This document shows positions 1-12,499 of a DNA stretch of 64,000 nt, in pieces; the stretch's first letter is position 1, and the number at the start of each line of letters is the position of its first letter. The DNA is taken from the NCBI GenBank assembly GCA_036785705.1, contig JAWUZG010000018.1, positions 4,933,501 to 4,997,500 on the forward strand. The letters run 5' to 3'. The DNA is from Acanthornis magna (Eukaryota; Chordata; Aves; Passeriformes; Acanthizidae). The notes beneath the pieces are model-generated. The model searched no databases, was not told the origin of the DNA, and was given only the letters and a program-made list of their open reading frames with translations. The translations under genes were made by a program, and so were the position numbers.

Positions 1-3000
1 GTAAAATATAAGATACTGGGTGTTTCAGCAGTCTGGTCTCCCTGGAGGGTATTCAAGGTGCCTAAATTTAGCCTTTCACTGTAAGTTTCCATTACAGCCT
101 GTTTGGTGAAACAAACATTTCAAGGACCTTTTCCACCTGCTTTATCCACCTGTATTTAATTCCACCTAGTTCCAAAATGTAAGTCGCCATTCCCACTACC
201 ATTTAATATAATTGTTAGCTAATGAGAGAAAAAAAATCAACAACTGCTCAGTCTGCCTTACATGATGGGACACTATCCATTTAAATATTAATATTGGTAT
301 GACTCAATGCTCTACTCTTTCAGGAATTTTTCTGGAGCATGTCTGCAGTGGTGATGGGACACTTTCCACATGTATGTTGAGCAAATGGGAATGCTCCTCC
401 ATGCGTTCTCAGCCTCTCTGGCTAGTCAGTCAGTGCCATACCTGAAGCTGTTTAGTTCTGCTGGAAAAAGACAAAGCCCAGGTCTTAAAAAAATACCAAA
501 ATAAGTGAGAAGCAGACTGCACTTAATGGGACCTAGTCCTTTAATGCTGTAATGAATCATCTTTGAATGAGAATGAGCTCATGGGCAAAATAAATTTGCA
601 TCTGTTTAGGGACTAACATAGGTATTTTTGCTGTACGGATAGTGGTCTTTTGTGGGGGAGTGTTAGAAGAATAAGGTTTATTCTCTTCCCTAATTCTAGG
701 TAAAATCTTAGAGTGGTTGCTGCTTGTAATTGTGATATTTTATACAGTTTTTGACTAATTTGAGCTCAAAGTATTTTAGTGTTAAATTCTTTTGTTTTCA
801 TTGAGTTATATATATGTATTTTTTTATCTAGTTCATTAAAATAGTTAACAAAATAGATAGCAGTGGAAACCTTCATGGACCAGATGTTTCTTTCCTAGAT
901 TGCAAAGGCTTCAGGGTACATTAGAGACAACTTAATAAGCCTAATAACACAGTCGGGATCCACAGAACCTGCCCATTTTAGATCTCATAAAGTCCTAGTA
1001 AAAGTTCTAGTCCCATAGACTTTACTGAAAACCTAAGACTTGCACTTCTAGTCCATAAAATTCCCAAAATATTTTGGAACTTTAAAAGCTGGTTTGTAAC
1101 CACTTGTGAAATCAACTGAACACAGAAACTAGAACAGAGTAATTGATTTAAAATGAGTCAGACTATCATTTTGGTGGCTGAAAATACAAGCCATGCTGCA
1201 ACCTGTGAGATTTCTGCAGCATCTAAAGGTCAACTTACACTTTTCCATATAGGAAGTGACACGGCATTGAGGCAGCCACACATTGCCACCTCCTTTGGCA
1301 GGACTTTGGAGGACTGAGCCATGACGAGTGTGGTGGCAGGAAAGAGCAGACCAGTGAGGAGTGGCTGTCTCCTAGCAGCTCGTGCTGCTCACATGGAGAA
1401 CTGAGGATTCACATAGTCTGGGGCTATCCTGGTGCTGGGACACCTTGTAGATGCTCAGACTGTCCCCTGTCACGCAGCCAGCAGGTTTTGTGGCCTCAGC
1501 AGCACACCCGAGGGTCATGGACGTGCCTTGGAGGCATCTGTCCATCATCTGCCCCAGAGAGCAATGGGAGGAACCTGGGACTGCTCTAGCCTGGGATCAG
1601 CTGAGGTCTTGAATACGTCAGGAACTGGAAGCAAGATTTGGAGAGGCAAGGACAGCTTCAGGGAAGAGATACTGGAGGGTGGGACACTGGACAGAGGAAG
1701 AAAAGGAGGCAGGCAGAAGTTGGAGATATCAGCTAGGGAGTATATCAGGAAAGGACCAGGAGACAGAAATGTTACGTGAAGATGTACCTGCTATGAAATA
1801 AAAATTGATATGTCAGGGGAAGGTAGAAATTTGGAAAGAGGGTGTAGACAGATGTAAAAAAAGCATTTGGAGAGAGACATACATGATAGACAAGACCAAG
1901 GAAAAATGTTATTGTTCAGGTCAGTGCTAATCAGAGTGAGAAAAGGCTGTGGCAATAGGACCTTGCCCAGAATGTACTGACTGGTGGCTATTTATCTTCA
2001 AAGCAGAATTAGGACTCTAGCTGCCCTTGTTGTTTAAATAGTCCTACAGTCTAAGTGAGCCTCATGAGCATGCCAGCAAGATTTTACAATCCAGAAATTG
2101 GACAACCATTCCTGCTTTTTAATGTGATAGCAATAAACAAGTATCAAGTGTGGGAACAATTATATAATAATAAAAAGGAGATGAAGAATGTACATGTTCC
2201 CTTTCCCCATCCAAAAAAAAAAAACAACCCAACCCTCTTTGTTGGAAATTAGACTTTTTTCCAGCAGACTGCAATGATAAATAGGAATGGGTGTAGTTAA
2301 AATAAAAATTGCTCTAAGAATAGCAATTCTGATTCTTTGTAGTCCAGTTGGAAACCACTCTAATTTGAAAACTGGACACATGACAATGGCAAAAGACTCT
2401 AACTTGATAACTCACAGGCTCTACAGGTGGAACAACTATGGAGTTATGAGACCCAATAAAAATAATGGTTGGACAGATATTGAGTCCATAAAATGATGGC
2501 AGCCAGGCACGGAGTATAATACGATACAGATGTAGGTGTATCGCTCTGAATAGTTTGCACTCTGTTTCAACAATAAAAATGTGTGATGTTTCCAGTACCC
2601 GCCACCAACCATATGAGAGAATAAGTTATCCATCTGGTTTCAATATAAAACACACCATCCTAAAATCAACTGATATTTCATACTCTTTGTATTCCTCTTT
2701 CCTGCACATGCAGGAAGTATTAATGGTGACATGATTGTATGTTACTGCAGTTTAACAAAATGATCAGGAAGACAAGCTATGTTAGCAACATTATTCAGAC
2801 ATTTAATAGCATTTATCCTTTTAACTTCATTATAGTGAATGCCCCAAGGCCCAAAGAGGGTTATTTTTAACATGACTTCAGACAGAATGGAGTAACTTCT
2901 CATATGAACATGCACTGGCCTCTTTACACAGATATATTACCAAGGCTCCAGGATACAGAAATAGGGGGCTGCCACTTCTGTCTCCCCTCTGCCCTCACTC

Positions 3001-5221
3001 TTCCTTGCAACCACTCCATGTGGTCAGTACTCTCCGGTTTCTCCCTAAGGTCAGAAACAAAAGTCCCAGCCCCGAGGCCTTCACAGATGTTACCACTCTC
3101 CAGATGTCAGCACTTGCCTGTCCCTTGTCCCTCTTTCCTCCTCTGAAAAAAGCCCCCAAATCTATTTAAGCTTGCATCTTTTCCCATGTCTCCTTTCAGA
3201 AAGTAGTACAAGCTACTCCAAGAAACTGTGTGTGTGTATGTGCATGAAAAATGATCTTTTTCTCAGTGAGTATCCCCACTGTCCCCTCCCAAGAGGGGGA
3301 GTGGGGATGCAGAGAAGGAAGGAGAGACCTTGTCCCCTCTTGCACACAGCAGAGTCTTTGGATGCCATCAGATGCTGCTGATCCCATTAGTGCCCACAAG
3401 GCACAGTGCCACTGTCACTCCCCCAGATAACCACCCCCATCATCACCATTCCTCATTTCAGTAAGAGCAAAGCTCCCAGACAGCACTGTTACCACTCTGT
3501 AGCAAGCCACTGATAATTTTAACCCATGTTTATAGATCTGATCCTATACTGTCTTGCTCTACTTTTCTTTCTCCCCTTCCCCTTGCTTTTTCCTGTTTCC
3601 TTTGCACTTCATCACCCTTTGATTTTTCCACCCTTAATGCTTCAGTTCCTGCTCTTGTCCTGTTTTCCTTCACTTAACTACTTTGATGCCTCAACCATAT
3701 TTTTTCTTCCTGGTTCATTTCTCTTCATCCCTAATATTTGTTTATTTGGTGCTGTCAGGTTGGCTGATGACACTTCCGTAATTATAGCAACTAGTCCCTG
3801 CAGTTACTCTTTGGTTCTTGCAATCTTTCCTACCTTTTAGCTTCTTTCCTCTTGAATTATAAATTCCAGTACTGATATATTTATACCTTGTCACCTCTTC
3901 TGTGAGATAAAACAGAGATGTTTCTTTGCTCTTAAAAGAGCCACTTTCTCTTTTCTCCTTGTCTCTATAAAAAGATTCAATTTTGTTTGTCTATTCTTTC
4001 AGTAAAGCAAAGGATGAAGAGTGAAGCCAATCTCAGGATTGCCTTTCATGGATAGTTCTCTTACTTGTTCATTTTTTCAAGGGTCTGTACAAGGTTATCC
4101 ACTCCCCATGCAAAGAGCTGCATTTTCATGGCAGTGAAGCACTTTACATGTTGCTCTCAGGACTACATCTCCCTGTAAAATGAATTTCCTGTATGGACTT
4201 CTCATCTATTTCCTGTATTGTACTTTGCTAAATCTGTAATTTTCATCATTTGTCTCAAGGGATCCTCACTGTTCCTGGTTTTGTCCATCTTTTCACATGG
4301 CTCTTCCATGGTCTTGACCAGTCTCATATCCAGTGGTACCCTTTATAGCTAACCATCTTTCCCCTAACATCTAGGTTAGCATCAAGTGTGCTTCAAGTAA
4401 AACATATTTTTTCTGTATCACTTTGCTCAGGTCACCCTCATGTCCTCTCCTGCCTCTGACATGTTAAAGTTTATCCCCCTATTTTTAAACATAAAAGGTA
4501 GTAGTTGTTTTTTTCTTTCCCCCAAAAGGATCTCATGCTTTATAAAGCCCTTTGTAAATCCTCTTCTAAAAAAGAGGAAAATACCCAATACCACACAGTC
4601 CTTCTAATTCTGAAACACACAGTCAATTGCCTACTGCACCAATCTATTTATATATTCAATGTTGAACACTTCCTCATTCTTCCAATTTTGCAAAAATATT
4701 TGTAATAAAAGTTACTCTTGACACAGAAAGATATTCACTTGTGTGTTCATACCAAGTCCACATTTCTGCCAGCTGATCTCAATGCAAAAATATCCTAGTT
4801 TTTCTTACAATACTACCACAACATTATTTCAAAAATCCCTCTGCTGAACTGATGAGCCAGGGAAGAAAGAAATCCCTGGAAGTCCGGGATGTTGACCTCT
4901 TCCATAAACCAGGACTGGCCTTTCTAAGGTCACTCCACTGACTTTGGCACTGGCAGGGTTGCTGAGGGGTGGCAGCACCTTTTCGAGCAGCCAGCCTTCG
5001 GCCAGCTCTGTACTGCGTGAACTTGTCTGACAGAGTCAAGAATACAGTATAAGGCTCAAGCACTTTTTGTCTTCTACAGCATTTCCCTTTGGCTATGAGA
5101 AATGACCTCTTCTTCCCGGCTCTTGTTGAAACATAAATGCTTCAAATTCTTTGATGTAGTCTCCTTGGCTGGGGTACACCCAATTCTGGCAGTGTAAAAA
5201 TATGTATTAATTATTAATCCA
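1..5221. other. Non-coding, AT-rich DNA (CPZ downstream flank)
   Basis: No recognisable gene. Short open frames are present on both strands (the longest about 115 codons at 1432-1779) but none resembles a known protein or shows splice context. There is a poly-A run at about 2213-2223 and a pyrimidine-rich tract at about 3540-3720. Confidence 0.7.
3540..3725. repeat. Pyrimidine-rich (CT) tract
   Basis: About 180 bases are dominated by C and T on the plus strand, with only scattered purines. This is degenerate low-complexity sequence rather than a clean microsatellite; on the minus strand it is a purine-rich tract. Confidence 0.5.
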
Positions 5222-5340
5222 AACCACAGAATTACAGAATATGTTGAGTTGGAAGGGGTCCATAAGGATCATTGAGTCCAAGTCCTGGTCCTGCACAGAA
5301 CCATCCCCAAGAGTCATACCACGTGCCCAAGAGCACATTG
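5222..5340 (-). mobile_element. CR1 LINE 3'-end fragment
   Basis: The sequence starts ACCACAGAATTACAGAAT, continues GAGTTGGAAGGGGTCCATAA and GGATCATTGAGTCCAAGTCC, and passes through CTGCACAGAACCATCCCCAA. This is the well-known 3' end of avian CR1 read in reverse complement, so the element lies on the minus strand. It is only about 120 bp, a typical 5'-truncated copy. Confidence 0.8.
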
Positions 5341-8300
5341 CATTATGTATAAAAATAGATATTATGCAAGAGTGAACATTAGAAAAATGTTAAAAATTCC
5401 AAACAATTAATTTTGACTATTCAAAAAAAATCTACATTTTAACCCTCAAAATTTGCCTTCTACACAATATTTTTTCATGTTCATATCAAGAAATCACTTA
5501 GAGACAAAATTAAAAATGTGTGAGAACAAAGGAATGAAAAAAAGATCATTCAGCTGATTTGCATGCAACAGTGAACAACAAAGGCAACAAATATGGTGGG
5601 AAAAATATGCCAAGTTGGCAGAATTTCACTGCTAAGTGTCCAAAAAGAGAAGGTGGAGTTTTTCCTCCTCTTCTTATCTTCTGTTCTAACTGGGTGGTCA
5701 CATTTCCTGACACTGACAGCCGGCACTGCTAGTTTTGGTGAGGGCATTGCAGAGTGCTGTCCTTGGGCTTCCGCTGCACGTTCGTTCCCAGCTGAGGCAG
5801 AATGTTGTAGGAGCTCCCTGCACACCTCTGCCCTTTCCCTCACTGCTGAATCAGAGAGGCAAATCCATCACTCCTGCTGAGGACAACAGCACATGAGGCT
5901 GGTGAAGGAAGGGGGAAGTGAGGAGGATAAGTGAGGAACTTACACAGAACACCAAGGAAAATTTCTGCAAAGGGCATCAGGGACCACCATATCACTGTGT
6001 AGCAGAATAACACCGAGGAAATGAGAGGATGAAATGTAACTCATGGGTGGGAAGCAGCAGATGTTCTTCCTCAAGGGCATAAGCAGAACCATAATTACAG
6101 AAAGCAAAGACATCCTATCAAGCAGAAGAGCATTAGCTATGCAGCTGAGAAAACCACAAATAAATTGACAAGTATTATTATTTGCCTTTACATAAAGGAA
6201 GTAAAGAAAAAATGGCACAGGGTCATCCCCAGGCACACAGAAATGGGCACAGGGCAGGCAGAAAGTGCTAAGAACATAAAGAGAGACATTTTATTTACAA
6301 CGATACAAGACGTACGATGGCATATCAATAACAAAATTGTATGTGGTGTACTTTAGACAGAAGAAAACTTCATATACCCTTCAGAGTCCAGTGAATTAGA
6401 TCATATTTTATGTGAAAGCAACCACCAGGTCACAGATGTGTCAGTGCAACCTCACTGCATTCAGATGGAATGTGCCTGTATGAAAGGCTACTTGGGCATA
6501 TTTTCAAAGGATTAATCTCCAAGGCTACATGTCTGCAATGTATTCAAGCACCTACACCCATCTCATCTAACCAAGCCAAACACCCTCTGTGATAAATTAA
6601 TCTGACATGAAATTGTGGAGTGTATTTTTTTATCATTCTTTGAATAGCACATTGTTTTCACGAAGAAACTAACTCAAAAGGCACTCATCAACTGAGACTC
6701 ATTATAACTATAAACATCATAGAAACAGTTTATTTAATTTTATTTTTTATCAGAGGCCACTTTTGGTATCAAAATACTGAGACCACAGTGGTACAATTCA
6801 GAGTGAAGATGACATCACCCTATTTAGCCCCACAGCAGCTTTGGTATAGCTAGACCAGGGGTGGGCTCAAGCCCAAGGGTGCTCAATGTAGTCCTTGCTA
6901 GATCCACAGGCAGAAAGATCTGCATCCACCCTTTCCTACTCTAATGCTTATTCAGTAGGAAAAAAGTGAAATACTTTACAAATCATCATCTAGGGAATTT
7001 TTTAGTGAATTCCAGTCATTAACAATGGTGCTATCCTACCAACACCAAATACATCTGTGCCACAGAAGGTATGACCTGAAATTAGTACAGTTGCACAGGT
7101 TAAACTATTTTGCCTGTAGAGCCCTCTTTTCTGACATTAGTATTGTGGGAAAAAAATGTATCTTAATGTTCATAGCTGTCTTAGTTTGCAAGATGAGCAT
7201 TACATTTTATTTGCAAAATGAAAACATTTTATGTGGAGCCATTGAAGTCAAAACAAAAAAAAATTTGACATTCAGATTCCAGTAGGAAAACTGATTATGT
7301 TTCTACAAAAGACATCAACTAAGTCAACAGATCTCTCTCTTCAGTGCATTTGGAGTGATATCTACAAAATTCTGCAGGAGAAGCTTGTTTTGTTTACGCT
7401 TTATTCTTTGGTGCATTGCAGGCTCAGCTTAACTGCAGGAGAGAACACTTGACAATTTCACCCACCTTGCAAGTCATAAATCTGTGAAGCCTGCAAGGGT
7501 GGCCAGAAGACAAATGGAGACAAGGATGCTGAATCTGAGCAGCTGCTGCTGCTCCAAGAAAGCAGTGCCATTGGTGAGGGATAGGAAGTGATGACGGCAG
7601 GGCTGGGGGAGCCTGAGGACACTGAACTTGTAAAAAGCCCCCTGGACTGATCATCCCAGCATGATCAGGGCACTCACTGTTTGGGAGCAGTGTCTCAGGT
7701 GGCACGGACATCAGGACAGGCTCACAAAAACTGTGGGTGTATAAAGCAGACAGTGGCCCAGCAGACAGACTTGTGGCAAAATGATGGACTTGTGAATGGA
7801 AAATCATATCAAAATTTCCAAGCAAATGTATAGTTTCTAAATACCATAAAGAGGTAAGCACATTGTGCTGCCTTACAGCTAAACTTCAGAAAAGACATTT
7901 TTGACTATAGGACACGAAACCAGGTAATAACATTGCAGTCAGATGAGTTGTATTGGAGCATTGGCCAAATGTCCTTAAGAAATTATGAAGTCCATTGTTC
8001 TCCATTTCTGTGCTCCGTTAACCTTCATGTACAAAAACATCCCCCAACAACCCAAAGAGAAAAACAAACCTGGAGGTGTTGTTTACATTTCACTTCTCTG
8101 TCTATCCACCCTATTTTGATGTGCAATTGACAAGTGCAACCCCCACCCCTCAAAAAATATCCATTCAGACAAAAAAAAAAAATCTCTAGTTCCATAAAGT
8201 ACTAAATCGGCAAAGATTATCAAAACAATATCCTAAGGGCAAGGGAAATTTTCACTGGTATACTGTCAGCTGTCAATCATACATTTTTATTATCCTTGTC

Positions 8301-11300
8301 TGGCCTCTATAATTTGCCCTCTATGTGGGTTAGGAGAGAAACTTTACTCTTTTTACTTCCTTTTATGGTTTATTTGTGAAATGGAGATATTGCTGTCAAC
8401 ATGCCTGGTCCCTATGCACCTGAATTGTGGCAGCACAGAATTCACTAGGAGAGAAAAAGAAAGCCTCCACAAACTGGAAATCTTCTAAGATACAAGCACA
8501 CTCAAAATGTCCAAAAACTTCCTGTGCTCCACTCTTGCTCATTGTTCTTCTTCAGAAATCTGTACCCACTGACTTCTAAACTCACTTTAAAAATTGGTGC
8601 TATATTGCAGTGGAGTAGGAAAGAATTTAAGAAGCACCCACCTTTGCTTGAAGAGATTGGCTTTGAAGTTGTTAAAATGTTCTTTGGAAACAAAGTATCT
8701 AGAAAATAGTTTGAATATATGAGGGAGCAGCTGAATAATTTATTTGTTAAGTGTAGTTTGAATGTCAGTCTTGGGCAATGCCACCTTCACAATATCAAGA
8801 CACAACTATTTCTTCACTTGGAGCTATTATCATCAACTACATTGGAAATTTCTTTCCCCTCTGGCTTTAATGAAACCATGAAGTTGATGACTATTTTCCA
8901 TACAGAAAGGGGAAATATATTATTTTATATATTGCATAGGTCTGGAGTATATAGCAAAAATAACATGGAAACATACTGTAAAAATCTGTTCATAATATAT
9001 TTCCTGCATTTTAGCCAAAAACCTCTGCCAAGATGTAGTACTTTTTTTGTTTTAAATAAGTGTTTTAAAATAAAATAGATATACAAATTGTGGATTGCTT
9101 TTTAACAAATTATATATTTAAAAGCAGAGTTGGCAATTAAGGTTCCCTCTTGACACTTTGCCTCTTATGTTTAGTTGTTATTAAAAAGCATTTAGCACCT
9201 TAATCTTGGTCTCCAGTTGTCAGCATCACAAAGTCATTGCACAGTCCCAAACTACTGCAGCCTGTGCTTAAAAGGAGTAGAGAAGTGAAAGCACAGAGCT
9301 GCTGTTATTATAGGGCACGTCAGACATGGCACATACTGGGACAGAACGACACACACGAAAGATGGCACAACATCTGCTAACAAGTTGTGTTCCCCGAATC
9401 GGTGTTACTGCTTTTGCTCTTTAATGAGCCCTGAATTCACCCACTAAAAGGACAAAATATAGATTAGGGAAACTAAAAGCAAGATGGCATTCCTTTAGTC
9501 TACAGTGAACAGAAGTTTCTGGTTTCCTATTTTGTGATGATTCACCACAAATTCATCTTCTGATGACCATCTTGATGCTTCCGAGGTCTCCAAGCTCTTG
9601 GTATCCATACTGCTTCTGCTGCTCTTGGTCCTTCCCAGGCTCACTTCCTCCACTGTGCTGGCAGGGGAAGGGCTTTCCCTTCCCTTTGCCTTCAGTCTGT
9701 TTTTCCTGCCCTTCTGCAAATTTCACCCCAGTAACCTTCTATCTGCCTTTTGTGTCTACCTCCCTACCTTAGGGAGGACACCAACAGCTTTCCTCCACTT
9801 CACATATGTGTTTGCCTAATCCTGTGCTTCCATACTCCCTACAGATGCAATCCTATCCACAGGATTTAATTATCCTATTAATTCCTCTCCCTGTTTTCTG
9901 TGCGTATCTGTCAAGCAGTCCCGATTCACAGACTTGTTTGGAACCACTCAAAACTCTGACGGCAAAAAGTATTTAACAGGTTGGATTGGCCGACTGATAT
10001 AAATTCCACCAGAACAGTGTTTTATTACAGCAGATCCAAAGAATCAAGACTGTGTGATGGACTCATGCCACACTGGAGATTAACACTTTGTCTGGGTTAT
10101 TTATCATTGCATGTAGTTTCAGCCAGGAGTCAGTAGCAGGCTGCCTTCTGTAAAATATGTTTTTAACTGAATGTTAATTTGAGTTGTATGTTCTGAAGAA
10201 CAGAGACTGTTTGCCTGATATTTGAAAATTGTTTTGTGAGACCCAGAGAAGTTTATCACTTTTCTACAGGTAAAGATCTGCCAGAATTACTGTCAAACAT
10301 CTAGTTTGCCAAAAATGTAGTAGTTATTTCCAAAACAATGAGAAAAGTTATCAGCCTAGAAGTTCAGAACTATCTTCCAAACTGAGGTCCAATAATCTGA
10401 GGAATAAAAACTTAAAAGAGGGAAAATATGATGATGCATGAACCTTCTAACAAACTCCAGGTAAAGAGAAGCAGAAGTTTGTACACATCATAAACTGAAG
10501 AGTTTTTCATGTAAATGCCCTCTGAAATGTGCACAACCCAACTCCCTGGGGCTCTGGGAGCACCCTCAGGGATGCAGCTGGGTATGCAGAGGGAGATAGA
10601 TCTCCCTGATCTGATCTTGTAGGCAAACTAGATTTTATTTTCCGTCATCTGCGCCCCTGTAAACCTTTGTAACATTGCTTTGCATTTCATAAATAAATAC
10701 TCTTAACTGGGCTCAAACTAATGACAGTAGGTTAACATTTGGGTATCTCATTAATAACATGGTGCCCCAAAATAATTTTCCAAGGTATTCAAAAGGTGAG
10801 AAAGGTCATCTCCACAAAAGTGTGGAGCTAGTTTAGAAGGTAGTAGCACTGAGGCCAGCATGGAATAAATGTCTTCTAGTCTACAAAGACAGAGAGAAAA
10901 GCTCCCTGGCATACAGCAGGACATTCCAAAGGTCTGAAGAGAATTTATAGTAACCTCACATATCTCTTTTAAAGAGAAACTTAAGTAAAAGTCAGTTCTG
11001 GAAATGGGCATGAAAGAACACCACCTCACTGCACCTTTTCACAAGCACAAGGTGCTGGGAAGTGCTTATTAAATCTGCAAGTGCTTGAAGCATGCTGGGA
11101 TATCCTCTGCCAGATGTATATGTCCCTTACATCATCTAGCCTTCCATCGGGTTTTTTTTGTTTGTTTATTTACAAGCCGTCCATATGGCAACACCATTAA
11201 GCACGTCATAAAAAAATTACTCAAGTGCTTGTCTTGTTACCCTAATGAAATTACATGTTTTTTAAAACCTTGCCATTCCAACTGCCATGTGTTATGAAAA

Positions 11301-12474
11301 CTGAAGCCTACTGGGATGCCATTTCATGTAAAGTTTAAGTGCCTCACCGGTGAATATAATTAACCATAATAGCATTTTATTAGCCTTAGTTACAAATGCA
11401 ACTGAAGTAACACGTTGCAAGTCATGCCAGCACACATAAAAGAGAGAGCTGGGAAGGAGACAGCTACTCCTAGCAATTGCCCTCCTGTCTGGCCTAGCCA
11501 GCAGGGGTAGAGGATAATCCTTAAAAATCTCTGCTATAGGGCATAACCACTGCCATCAGGAGGAGAGCGAGGCAGGGGGTGATGGTTGAGTGCTGGGGGA
11601 AGCCAAAAGCCAGACTGAGCTGCAGGAGGAACATGCTGGAGGGCTACAGAGGCAGAGAAAGCTATGGCTGCTATTTGCTGGAAAAGGGCTTGCTGGCCAA
11701 TTTTGTAGGCTTGGCTTCTTACCTCTGGAAGAAGATGCAGTGCTAACAGCAGATGCTCAGTTGGCACTGGGAGGATGGTGATATTCAGAAGGATGCCCGT
11801 GACACACAGCTGCAGACAGTAGCCTCTCCAAATGGCAGAGCTGGAGCAATCACTGCTATTAAAACTAAACAAAGTTAGATTTTCCAGTATATAACTTCAT
11901 TTTTGCCTCTCCACAGTAATCTGGCCATCCCAATCTATCTGATCCTCTGAACTGAGACCAGGTCACAGCTGGCAGAAGACACGAATCAGGAACAAGGGAT
12001 GACAACACAGAAAAGAGTGTAGAAAAATGTGGTCAAGGTAGAGCAAATAGAAGAAAAGTGAAATGCTTTCACAGGCATAAACAACTACACCAGAGGAGAG
12101 CAAAGATTCAGATATAAAGAATGCTCTTAAACCCTGTGTGCTGCTACTGACATCCACAGGTCCTTACTGAGGCTGCTGACGTCGGTCACATGTTTTGTGC
12201 ATGTAGGAACCACAAGGCTACATGTAAATAGTTTCTTCCAGCAAAGGAAGGAGTTAAAATATCCTGGAAGAGGTCCCATTACAGTGTCGTGGACCTGGGA
12301 ATACTCCAGAAAAGAGAAGTTTGGCTGTATCTGCCCACTTCCCCCTTCCTGATGACTCTTTCCCACCTTGTGCAGTACTCGCTGTAACATATTACTGTCA
12401 TCACAGGTCTGATTCTGCTTAGCTGGTTACTACCAAAGAAAACAGAAAACAACAATAAAAACTGCTTCAAGCAC

Positions 12475-12499
12475 TAGATATAGATATAGATATAGATAT
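12475..12499. repeat. TAGATA microsatellite
   Basis: About four uninterrupted copies of a TAGATA/GATATA hexamer. Confidence 0.85.

Noticed and set aside
1432..1779. 115-codon plus-strand open frame
   Set aside because: No recognised similarity, no splice or promoter context; expected by chance in this much DNA.
3526..3840. Hydrophobic 104-codon frame resembling a membrane protein
   Set aside because: The apparent Leu/Phe/Pro/Ser richness follows directly from the CT-rich tract it covers.
7424..7861. 145-codon minus-strand open frame
   Set aside because: No recognised protein and no splice context; composition typical of random open sequence.
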